NCBI RefSeq assembly: GCF_001886735.1
Contig: NZ_CP018076.1
Location: forward strand, 2,356,001 to 2,420,000
DNA length: 64,000 nt
From: Sulfitobacter alexandrii
GTDB taxonomy: Bacteria > Pseudomonadota > Alphaproteobacteria > Rhodobacterales > Rhodobacteraceae
Direction: 5' to 3'
Shown in pieces: positions 8,491-14,811 of the stretch (the stretch's first letter is position 1; the number at the start of each line of letters is the position of its first letter). The position numbers and the translations under genes were made by a program. The notes beneath the pieces were generated by a model. It ran no database searches. It was not told the DNA's origin and saw only the letters and a program-made list of their open reading frames with translations.

Positions 8491-10338
8491 TCACTCCGGA
8501 AGGTCGAACACCTGCCCCGGATAGATCAGGTCGGGATCGCGGATGGAATCCGAATTGGCCTCGAACACCCGCACGTAGAGCAGCCCGTCGCCGTAGCGGT
8601 CGCGGGCGATGCCCCACAGTGTGTTGCCCTTCTGCACGGTGATCGCCTTGATCGGGCCGTTCTGCCCGGCCGAGGCCGCTTCGAGCGTGGCGACGGATTC
8701 GCGCTTGAACGGGGTCTCGACGCGGCTTGACACCGATCCGTCGCGCCCGACCTCGTCCACCCTCAGCGTATAGACGCCGGCATCCACGTTCGGCAGATCG
8801 CCGCGCCAACGCCCTTGGTCGTCCACCGGAAGGCTGACGATGGAGCGGTTGTCGAGATACACGCGCACCACCCGCGTGTCGCTGCGCGCACGGCCGGCGA
8901 GTTGCACATCGCCCGTGTCCGAATAGCTGATCGTGTCCAGCGCGACCGATTGAAGGGCTTCGGGGCGCGGGGCGTTCAGCAGTTCGACCCCGTCGTCCGT
9001 CGCCTTGAGCACGGCGACGGCGGAGGCTGGCTCGGCCGGGGGGGCCGGGCGGGTGATGTCGGTCCCGGCAACCGGCGCGGGCGGGGTTGCCACCACGTCC
9101 TGTGCTTCGGGCTGCGGGGTGACCTGCGCAGAGGCCAGAGCCTCTCCCGCACGGGTCGCGACCTGCGGGGGCGCATCGCTGGCCGCTTGCGGGTCGGTCT
9201 CCGGCCCTTGCGTTGTCCCGGCCCCGGCGGACACGGCGGCAGCGGTCTGGGTGGCGTCGGCGGCATCGGCGGCATCGGTGGCGCCCTCTTCGGGCGCGGC
9301 CGTTCCCTGCGCAAGGTCCGTGCCAGACGGATCGGTGTCGGTCGGGGCTGGGACGGTCGACGCCGAGGTTGCCTCTTCCGGGGCGGTTTCGGGTGCGGCG
9401 TCGGCCGTCGTCACCGGCCCGGCAAGGGCGCTGTCGCCGGATGGTTGGGAAGGCGACGTGCCGGCCTCGGCGGTAACGGTATCCGTGGCGACGGACGCCG
9501 CGCCGTTGCCTTGCGGGTCGGCGGCGGTATCGCCTGTCTGACTTTCCGCGGCGGGGGGTACGGTATCCTGCGCCTCTGACGCTTCGGCCACGGTGACGGT
9601 TCCGGTCTGCGCGCCTGCCGCCGCCTGCCCCGACGCCTCGGCCCCGGAAGGCGCATCGTCGGCATCGTCGGCATCGGCGCGCGCCACCTCTGTCGGCGCA
9701 GGCGCGGTGGGCGCGAGGATGATGCTGTCCCGCGATGCGGTTTCGGTTCCATCGGACCCCTTCTGCGAGAGGCTGAGCACGTGGCCGTTGCCGTCGGGCG
9801 GGATCATGGCGAGCGTCGCGAACTTGCCGCTGGCATCGGCGCGGGCGGTCGCGACCGCGGACCCGTTCCGAAGGATCTCGACCTCGGTCCCCGGCGCCGC
9901 GCGACCGGCGATCACGGTCATGCCCTCCGCCTCCCTGCGCACCTCGTCGAAGGCCGGGGCTGTCTCGTCGCCGCCAGTCTGCGCGTCCTCGGCCGCAGCG
10001 GACGCGCTTTCGGACGTCTCGGGGGCACTATCGGACGGTTCGGAGGCGCTTTCAGGGGTCTGGGTCTGCACCGCGGCAGCGGTTTCCGCGTCACCCTGCG
10101 CGGGTTCTTCCACATCCTGTGCGGGCTTGTCGGCGGCGGTGGTTTCCGCCTCTGGTGCAGGCTCGGCCGGGTCCGATGCTGTTGACTGCGGCACCAGGCT
10201 TGCGCGCGTGTCGGACCCTTCGGGCACCGTCGTTGCGCGGTTCTGGAACAGGGCAACCGCCAAAAGCGCCACGGCAACGGCGGCGAGACCTGTCAGCGCA
10301 CCCGCCCTGCCGCCGGCACCGGCCAAGAACTTCTTCAT
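8491..10338 (-). CDS. Membrane-anchored LysM protein with disordered linker
   Basis: A 615-residue protein starting MKKFLAGAGGRAG with one membrane helix (about 15-33). A long, low-complexity Ala/Thr/Glu/Asp/Pro linker follows, interrupted by an Ig-like bacterial domain at about 140-205 (MTVIAGRAAPGTEVEILRNG). A second Ig-like module lies near 480-545 (LAGRARSDTRVVRVYLDN), and a C-terminal LysM module near 565-613 (AITVQKGNTLWGIARDRYG, ending YPGQVFDLPE). LysM modules bind peptidoglycan glycan chains, so a periplasmic cell-wall-binding role is likely. The open frame extends 19 codons upstream, but the ATG at 10338 is preceded by ggaagga at correct spacing and begins the anchor. Confidence 0.82.
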   Translation of the reverse strand: MKKFLAGAGGRAGALTGLAAVAVALLAVALFQNRATTVPEGSDTRASLVPQSTASDPAEPAPEAETTAADKPAQDVEEPAQGDAETAAAVQTQTPESASEPSDSAPETSESASAAAEDAQTGGDETAPAFDEVRREAEGMTVIAGRAAPGTEVEILRNGSAVATARADASGKFATLAMIPPDGNGHVLSLSQKGSDGTETASRDSIILAPTAPAPTEVARADADDADDAPSGAEASGQAAAGAQTGTVTVAEASEAQDTVPPAAESQTGDTAADPQGNGAASVATDTVTAEAGTSPSQPSGDSALAGPVTTADAAPETAPEEATSASTVPAPTDTDPSGTDLAQGTAAPEEGATDAADAADATQTAAAVSAGAGTTQGPETDPQAASDAPPQVATRAGEALASAQVTPQPEAQDVVATPPAPVAGTDITRPAPPAEPASAVAVLKATDDGVELLNAPRPEALQSVALDTISYSDTGDVQLAGRARSDTRVVRVYLDNRSIVSLPVDDQGRWRGDLPNVDAGVYTLRVDEVGRDGSVSSRVETPFKRESVATLEAASAGQNGPIKAITVQKGNTLWGIARDRYGDGLLYVRVFEANSDSIRDPDLIYPGQVFDLPE

Positions 10339-10442
10339 GCAAACCATCCTTCCCCAAGGTTGAGCCTTTCTATCAGCCGGGATAACACGGGTCAAAACGC
10401 CACCGCCGGTGGCCCCGATTTTTCAAGGAAAGAGGTGCGCAG

Positions 10443-11003
10443 ATGACGCAGAAGCCCCTGAATTCCGTCTGCGTGTACTGCGGGTCGCGCCCCGGTGTCG
10501 ATCCTGCCTACATCCGCGAGGCAGCGGCATTGGGGAAGGGTCTGGCCGATGCGGGGCTGAGGCTGGTCTATGGCGCGGGTGACGTTGGGCTCATGGGCAG
10601 CGTGGCACGCGCGGCCCAGCAAGCGGGTGGAGAGACCTTTGGCGTCATCCCGCAGCATCTGGTCGCCTGGGAGGTCGGCAAAACCGACCTAACCAGCTAT
10701 GTCGTGACCGAGACGATGCACGAACGCAAGAAGGTGATGTTCATGAACTGCGATGCCGTGGTCGTGCTGCCCGGCGGCGCGGGATCGCTGGACGAATTGT
10801 TCGAAGTCCTGACTTGGCGCCAGCTGGGGCTGCATCAGAAGCCCGTTTTCCTTGTGAACACAGGTGACTACTGGGAACCCTTCATGCAGCTTATCAAGCA
10901 CGTGATCGCGCAAGGCTTTGCCGAGGAAACCTTGCTGGGGTACGTGACCCCCGTTCCAGATGCCGCCGCAGCGCTTGAGGGTCTGGCGGCCCTGCAAAGC
11001 TGA
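10443..11003 (+). CDS. LOG family protein (TIGR00730)
   Basis: A 186-residue Rossmann-like protein of the LONELY GUY family. It contains SVCVYCGSRPG at the N-terminus, GAGDVGLMGSVARAA, the conserved M-H-E-R-K-K-VMF segment (TMHERKKVMF) and the signature PGGAGSLDELFEVLTW, a version of the PGGxGTxxE catalytic motif with Ser for Thr. Family members hydrolyse cytokinin or nucleoside 5'-monophosphates to the base and ribose 5-phosphate; the physiological substrate in bacteria is often unclear. A ribosome binding site (gaaagaggtg) precedes the ATG. It diverges from the LysM gene across a 104-bp gap. Confidence 0.88.
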   Translation: MTQKPLNSVCVYCGSRPGVDPAYIREAAALGKGLADAGLRLVYGAGDVGLMGSVARAAQQAGGETFGVIPQHLVAWEVGKTDLTSYVVTETMHERKKVMFMNCDAVVVLPGGAGSLDELFEVLTWRQLGLHQKPVFLVNTGDYWEPFMQLIKHVIAQGFAEETLLGYVTPVPDAAAALEGLAALQS

Positions 11004-11029
11004 AGCGCCGCTTCGCGCGACGCTTCAGC
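10999..11029 (+). terminator. Hairpin after the LOG gene
   Basis: A 9-bp perfect stem (GCTGAAGCG/CGCTTCAGC) with a 13-nt loop begins at the LOG stop codon and is followed by AAAGTTCTT, a poor T-tract. It may be a weak or bidirectional terminator between convergent genes. Confidence 0.45.
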
Positions 11030-11049
11030 AAAGTTCTTCAAGACCTTGA

Positions 11050-11446
11050 TCAGGCGGCCATTTCACCTGCGACAAGTTTCTCGATCTCGTCGATGGGATG
11101 GTTGGTCAGGGTCTTCGGGATTTCGGCCACGATCTTGTCCGCGACTTCCTTGTGGACCTCGCTGCGCAACTCCCCGAGGATCTGGGGCGGTGCGACCACG
11201 ACGAGCCGGTCGAATTCCCCCCTGTGGGCCCTCCGGTACAGGATGTCGGCCAGGTCCGACGCGAACCGTTCCTTTGCCAACTGGTGCCAGTCCGTGTCCT
11301 GCACGGCTGACCGGTGAACGCTGGGGCCGTCGTTGAACCGACCGCGACGGTTCGCGGCCTGATCCCGGTTGGGCGGGTTCTCCTGCTCCTCTTCCCGGAA
11401 AACCTCGAGGTAAGGATCTTCGCCGTCCGTCTGGTTGACGAGAAAG
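11050..11446 (-). pseudogene. Host-attachment family gene, C-terminal fragment
   Basis: This is the 3' part of a gene split by the insertion sequence. The frame reads LVNQTDGEDPYLEVFREEEQ, then NPPNRDQAANRRGRFNDGPS, DTDWHQLAKERFASDLADIL and VVVAPPQILGELRSEVHKEV, and ends VAGEMAA. These segments match the 'protein required for attachment to host cells' family (AtsE type, PF10116 as I recall it), which belongs to the eRF1/Rossmann-like fold. Joining it to the fragment at 13003-13058 gives exactly 453 nt and a 150-residue product with no frame error. Internal starts such as the GTG at VQDTDW could allow a truncated product, but the conserved N-terminus would be missing. Confidence 0.88.
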
Positions 11447-11449
11447 ATG

Positions 11450-11461
11450 CCGTAATGGGGC
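11450..11461 (+). repeat. IS left subterminal inverted repeat
   Basis: The sequence ccgtaatggggc is a perfect reverse complement of 12988-12999. It lies 3 nt inside the left boundary, or 6 nt if the AAG is counted as element. Confidence 0.9.
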
Positions 11462-11512
11462 TGTCGGCGAATCGAACACGTTTCGCTTGTCTGTCAGGAT
11501 GACTTGAAGTGC

Positions 11513-11594
11513 CGTTGCCCTTGATGCGCCTGCAGCGCGTCTACGAGGTCGTATGTCTCCATGCGCCTCAATTCCTGAGAATAGAAGGGCAACG
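11513..11594 (+). promoter_or_regulatory. Inverted repeat covering the transposase ribosome binding site
   Basis: The 10-mer cgttgccctt at 11513-11522 is perfectly complementary to aagggcaacg at 11585-11594, which contains the transposase Shine-Dalgarno (agaaggg) just before the ATG at 11597. In a transcript entering from outside the element, the stem would mask the ribosome binding site. This is an inference from complementarity only. Confidence 0.5.
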
Positions 11595-11596
11595 AC

Positions 11597-12628
11597 ATGA
11601 ATGTATTTATCGGATTGGACGTTTCACTGGCAAGCACTGCGATTTGTGTGCTGGGACCGCAGGGTAAAGTTGTTAAAGAATTCCAAGCGGCCAGCGAGCC
11701 TGAAGCCTTGGTGCTTGCAATCGGCTCGCTGCCGTACACGATTGATGCCATCGGGCTTGAAGCCGGACCGCTTTCCCAATGGCTGAGCAAAGGGATCGAA
11801 GACGCCGGATTTGACGTGATCCTGATGGAAACGCGGTTGGTAAAAGCCGCCTTGAAAGCAATGCCGATCAAGACCGACAGGCGCGATGCCCAGGGGATTG
11901 CTCGATTATTGCAAATGGGTTGGTACCGGCCGGTGCACCGCAAATCTGTGTCCTCCCAGGAAATCCGCGCTCTGCTGACGGCGCGAAAGTCTCTTCAGCA
12001 GGCGATCATCAACATCGAACTCTCAATGAGAGGTGTTCTCAGGAACTTTGGCCTGAAGCTCGGACACGTCACCCGAATCAGATACGATGACCGGGTGAGA
12101 GAACTGGTTGCCGAGAACAAAATCCTGTCCGCCTCGGCGTCGACGCTTCTGCGTGCACGGGAGCAATTGCGGGCCGAGCTGGCGGCGTTGGACACGATGA
12201 TCACTGGGTTGGCAAAGCACGACGATGTATGCCGCCTGATGACGACGATGCCGGGTGTCGGCCCAATCGTTGCTCTGACCGTAAGATCCGCGATCGATGA
12301 CCCGACCCGCTTCGCGCGATCGAAAGACGTCGGTCCGTGGGCGGGTTTGACGCCGAGGCGCACTCAATCGGGGGAAATGGATATCGTCGGACAGATCACC
12401 AAAACCGGCGATCGCGGCCTACGCACGGCTCTGTATCAGGCGGCGATGATCCTGATGCATCGAGGCGCTCCGAACTGGCTCCAGGCCTGGGGACGTAGAG
12501 TGGCACACAGGCGCGGATCGAAGAGAGCCCTGATTGCTCTCGCTCGACGAATTGGAGTTGTATTGCACCGCATGTGGATCGACGGAACGCCGTTTCGCTA
12601 CACGCAGAGCTCCGGCGCAATAGCCTGA
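11597..12628 (+). CDS. IS1111/IS110-family DEDD transposase
   Basis: A 343-residue transposase with an N-terminal RuvC-like DEDD domain and a C-terminal transposase_20 domain. The likely acidic residues are D8 (FIGLDVS), E55 (GLEAGPL), D94 and D97 (IKTDRRDAQG). The spacing resembles that described for IS621. The C-terminal part has the helix-hairpin-helix-like stretch MPGVGPIVAL (218-227) and LTPRRTQSGE, where S258 is the probable nucleophilic serine. Family enzymes recombine a circular donor with a specific target, guided by an element-encoded RNA. A Shine-Dalgarno (agaaggg) precedes the ATG. The gene is full length with no frame damage, so the element may be active. Confidence 0.93.
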   Translation: MNVFIGLDVSLASTAICVLGPQGKVVKEFQAASEPEALVLAIGSLPYTIDAIGLEAGPLSQWLSKGIEDAGFDVILMETRLVKAALKAMPIKTDRRDAQGIARLLQMGWYRPVHRKSVSSQEIRALLTARKSLQQAIINIELSMRGVLRNFGLKLGHVTRIRYDDRVRELVAENKILSASASTLLRAREQLRAELAALDTMITGLAKHDDVCRLMTTMPGVGPIVALTVRSAIDDPTRFARSKDVGPWAGLTPRRTQSGEMDIVGQITKTGDRGLRTALYQAAMILMHRGAPNWLQAWGRRVAHRRGSKRALIALARRIGVVLHRMWIDGTPFRYTQSSGAIA

Positions 12629-12987
12629 GCGAGACGTTCCAAGGCTTTTCGAGACGGAGGTATGAGCTGCACCTGACTACAGGTACGTCGAGGTCCCTTG
12701 CCGGGACGAGGTTCCTGGAGATGCCGCAGGCCCGCTGGTTATCAGCTAGCGCTGAATACGCGGGAAAGATGGGCACCCAGGGAGCAGAATTGAACCAGGC
12801 ATAGAGTGGCGGCCGATGGCTGACTACGGACGGAAGAGCGAAGCCCGGACAGGGGGTACCCTTAAGTACTGACGTGCGGTTGCAGTGAAAAAGAAAAAGT
12901 AGGCTTTTGAATCTGTGTCTTACAACCGGTGAAGAATGAGTTCTTCGCCGGAGTTCTTGACTTGCCCGATACCCTTGACAGAGGCCC
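12629..12987 (+). ncRNA. Candidate guide RNA region (seekRNA/bridge RNA)
   Basis: This 359-bp stretch between the transposase stop and the right inverted repeat has no plausible gene. In IS1111-subgroup elements the long non-coding region downstream of the transposase encodes a short RNA that selects target and donor. Structure is visible: a gtccc/gggac hairpin (12693-12707) and an 11-bp stem with one G-U pair and a tgag loop (12926-12951). Short identities to the junctions also occur: agatgccg at 12719-12726 equals the left junction 11445-11452; cggaagag at 12831-12838 equals the right junction 12997-13004; gacgag at 12705-12710 equals the left target flank 11437-11442. The exact RNA ends are not determinable here. 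Confidence 0.6.
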
Positions 12988-12999
12988 GCCCCATTACGG
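12988..12999 (-). repeat. IS right subterminal inverted repeat
   Basis: The sequence gccccattacgg is a perfect reverse complement of 11450-11461. It is followed by AAG (13000-13002), which is also present at the left boundary, and then by the target sequence. Confidence 0.9.
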
Positions 13000-13002
13000 A
13001 AG

Positions 13003-13058
13003 AGGGCCTTTTCGCCGTCCGCGATCAACACCCAAGTGCCATTGGTCAGCTTGGTCAT
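13003..13058 (-). pseudogene. Host-attachment family gene, N-terminal fragment
   Basis: The first 56 nt of the disrupted gene encode MTKLTNGTWVLIADGEKAL, the typical opening of this family (a beta strand followed by the ADGEKA loop). The frame then runs into the insertion sequence and would encode unrelated residues. Its ATG overlaps the TGA of the upstream small gene (ATGA), so the two were translationally coupled. The C-terminal part is at 11050-11446. Confidence 0.88.
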
Positions 13059-13264
13059 TCGTCCTCTCCGTGATTGCGTTTGTCCTCGCCGGTGACGCGC
13101 GTCACCCCTGCAGGTTTTTCCGTGGCGCGCTTTTTCTCGTCCTGCGTGCCGACGTCCCGTTCGAGGTTTCCGCCCGCGCGGCCCTGCTGGCTGATGTCGG
13201 CGGCCTCACCGATGATCTTCTCGGTGTCCCTGCTGCCGTCCTTGGATCTTTTGCGCTCTGCCAT
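13055..13264 (-). CDS. Small charged hypothetical protein
   Basis: A 69-residue, very hydrophilic protein (MAERKRSKDGSRDTEKIIGE... ending RNHGEDE), rich in Lys, Arg, Glu and Gly, with no signal peptide or membrane segment. The ATG at 13264 has a strong ribosome binding site (caggaggc). Its stop overlaps the start of the IS-disrupted host-attachment gene, so the pair formed a small operon. I do not recognise a domain; the composition suggests a disordered or stress-related protein. Longer upstream open frame is non-coding, because it runs through the sod terminator. Confidence 0.7.
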   Translation of the reverse strand: MAERKRSKDGSRDTEKIIGEAADISQQGRAGGNLERDVGTQDEKKRATEKPAGVTRVTGEDKRNHGEDE

Positions 13265-13336
13265 GGCGTGCCTCCTGAAAATTGCATGTGGTTGCCCGAC
13301 CAACGCCCGATTGGCCGCCGTGGTTCCAAACGCGAA

Positions 13337-13364
13337 ACACCCCGCAGAATGAACTGCGGGGTGT
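13337..13364 (-). terminator. Terminator after superoxide dismutase
   Basis: A 10-bp perfect stem (ACACCCCGCA/TGCGGGGTGT) with an 8-nt loop lies 36 bp beyond the sod stop. On the minus strand it is followed by TTTCGCGTTT, a short T-rich run. Confidence 0.75.
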
Positions 13365-13400
13365 AACGGACTGACTTGTCTGGCAATAACGCGGTCGCGC

Positions 13401-14000
13401 TTACATGCGCGAGGCGACGTTTTCCCAGTCCACAAGGTTGTCGAGGAAGTTCGACAGATAGTCGGGGCGCGCGTTGCGGAAGTCGATGTAGTAGGAGTGT
13501 TCCCACACATCGCAACCAAGCAGCGCGGTCTGCCCGAAACAGACGGGGTTCACGCCGTTCTCGGTCTTGGTGACCTTGAGGCTGCCGTCGGTGTCCTTGA
13601 CCAGCCATGCCCAGCCGGAGCCGAATTGTCCGCCGCCGGCGGCCTTGAACTCGTCCTTGAACTTGTCGACGGAACCGAAGTTCTCGTTCAGCGCCTTTTC
13701 CAGCTCGCCGGGCATGCCCTTGTTGTCGGGGGTCATCATTTCCCAGAACTGGTTGTGGTTCCACAGCTGGCTGATGTTGTTGAAGATGCCGCTCTGGGCG
13801 ACGGCGGAGGCGTCGTAGGTGCCCTTGATGATCTCCTCAAGGGATTTGCCTTCCCATTCCGTGCCCTCGATCGCCTTGTTGCCGTTGGTGACATAGGCGT
13901 TGTGGTGCTTGTCGTGGTGGTATTCCAGCGTCTCCTTGGACATGCCCTTGGATGCAAGTGCGTCGTGGGCATAAGGAAGATCGGGGAGAGAAAAAGCCAT
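13401..14000 (-). CDS. sodB: Iron superoxide dismutase
   Basis: A 199-residue cytosolic enzyme that dismutates superoxide. The metal ligands are visible: the first His in YHHDKHHNAYV, the second in LWNHNQFW, then Asp and His in DVWEHSYY. A Gln just before the second ligand (ISQLWNH) is the Fe-type pattern; Mn-type enzymes usually have Gly there and carry the Gln in the C-terminal domain. FGSGWAWLV and the C-terminal DVWEHSYYIDFRNARPDYL are standard. The open frame extends 29 codons upstream, but MAFSLPDLPYAHDAL is the conserved start and is preceded by aaggaggccc. The gene is monocistronic, with its own terminator downstream. Confidence 0.96.
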   Translation of the reverse strand: MAFSLPDLPYAHDALASKGMSKETLEYHHDKHHNAYVTNGNKAIEGTEWEGKSLEEIIKGTYDASAVAQSGIFNNISQLWNHNQFWEMMTPDNKGMPGELEKALNENFGSVDKFKDEFKAAGGGQFGSGWAWLVKDTDGSLKVTKTENGVNPVCFGQTALLGCDVWEHSYYIDFRNARPDYLSNFLDNLVDWENVASRM

Positions 14001-14238
14001 TTCGGGGGCCTCCTTGAGTGTTATTTCCGCTACGCTACATGAAGCGCGCCAATGCGGTTCGTCAAGGTCGGCAGGCCCGAATAACACCCCATGCCACCCC
14101 GGCGCAGGCGGAGTTCAGCGGATCACGGCGATCCGTCGGCGGGTGACGTGTTGCGGGCACGGAAAGGCGGAGCACCGATCAATCGCCGCGCACGGGCGAC
14201 GCCAGCCGGCTGGAAGGGCGCCCGCGCCGGTGGCGGCT

Positions 14239-14811
14239 TCAGCCGTAGTGACGGACCTCGGACCCCGGCTGCGCCGCGATTTTCAACAGGTCGAACATGT
14301 ATTGCGCCACCGATCTGAAGCACACGATCCGAGCGCTGCGGTCGTCCGGCATCCAGAAGGCGGCAGGCACCTGTGCGAACCGGGTCCGACGGAACATGGT
14401 GCCGCTGAACTGATCCGGGTGGATGTCCACCGGCGCCAGCTTGGCGATAACCTCGCGCACGTGGTCGCCCGAGATATCGAAAACCGCCCGCGCGTCGGAA
14501 ACATTGACGGCCAGGAAATGAGGGCCGGCCAGTTTCTCCTGCAGGTCGCCCAGCCTTGCGGGCACCTCGGCGTAAGGGCACATGATGAGCAGTTCATCGG
14601 GCGACATCCACGCGATGCCCTGCTCCCCTTCGGTGTTGCAGTGCCGCTGTTCGGGCAGGTTGACGCCGCCCGCGACCACGACGGCCTTGCCCAGCGCCTT
14701 GTCCGACAGGTCGCCGCGCAGGGTGATCATGCCCAGCGGGCCGACTTCGCGGATGGTGACCAGCCCGTTGTCGTCGCTGGCGTGGTGCAGTGCGCTCACT
14801 GGTTCAGACAT
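14239..14811 (-). CDS. soxG: Sarcosine oxidase gamma subunit
   Basis: A 190-residue subunit of heterotetrameric sarcosine oxidase, last in the operon. It has the usual features: an N-terminal LVTIREVGPLGMITLRGDL segment, WMSPDELLIMCP, a central DARAVFDISGDHVREVIAK and the C-terminal FRSVAQYMFDLL. It resembles GcvT-like folds without catalytic residues and stabilises the alpha-beta interface. The start MSEPVSALHH at 14811 overlaps the soxA end by 8 nt, indicating coupling. I preferred it over the first open codon (MGKSR) because it aligns with the family start. Confidence 0.92.
   Translation of the reverse strand: MSEPVSALHHASDDNGLVTIREVGPLGMITLRGDLSDKALGKAVVVAGGVNLPEQRHCNTEGEQGIAWMSPDELLIMCPYAEVPARLGDLQEKLAGPHFLAVNVSDARAVFDISGDHVREVIAKLAPVDIHPDQFSGTMFRRTRFAQVPAAFWMPDDRSARIVCFRSVAQYMFDLLKIAAQPGSEVRHYG

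Larger units (their letters stand above)
11447..13002 (+). mobile_element. Complete IS1111-subgroup (IS110 family) insertion sequence
   Basis: The 1556-bp element is bounded by AAG on both sides (11444-11446 on the left, 13000-13002 on the right), so one copy belongs to the target. A 12-bp perfect inverted repeat (ccgtaatggggc / gccccattacgg) sits a few bases inside each end. Such subterminal repeats are a hallmark of the IS1111 subgroup. One transposase gene lies left of centre, with 150 bp of non-coding DNA before it and 374 bp after it. There is no target duplication beyond the shared AAG (CTT on the other strand), as expected for DEDD recombinases. Removing the element restores an uninterrupted host-attachment gene, which fixes the boundaries. 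Confidence 0.92.

Noticed and set aside
9220..9290. Short GGCGTCGG/GGCATCGG repeats that resemble a tandem array
   Set aside because: They encode the Ala/Asp-rich linker (DAADAADAT) of the LysM protein; spacing is irregular and there are no spacers as in CRISPR.
11063..11479. A 138-codon minus-strand frame (MFDSPTAPLRHLS...)
   Set aside because: It is the wrong frame of the disrupted host-attachment gene and runs across the IS boundary.
12396..13058. A 220-codon minus-strand open frame starting MTKLTNGTW
   Set aside because: Only its first 18-19 codons are the disrupted host-attachment gene; the rest reads through the IS non-coding region and antisense to the transposase.
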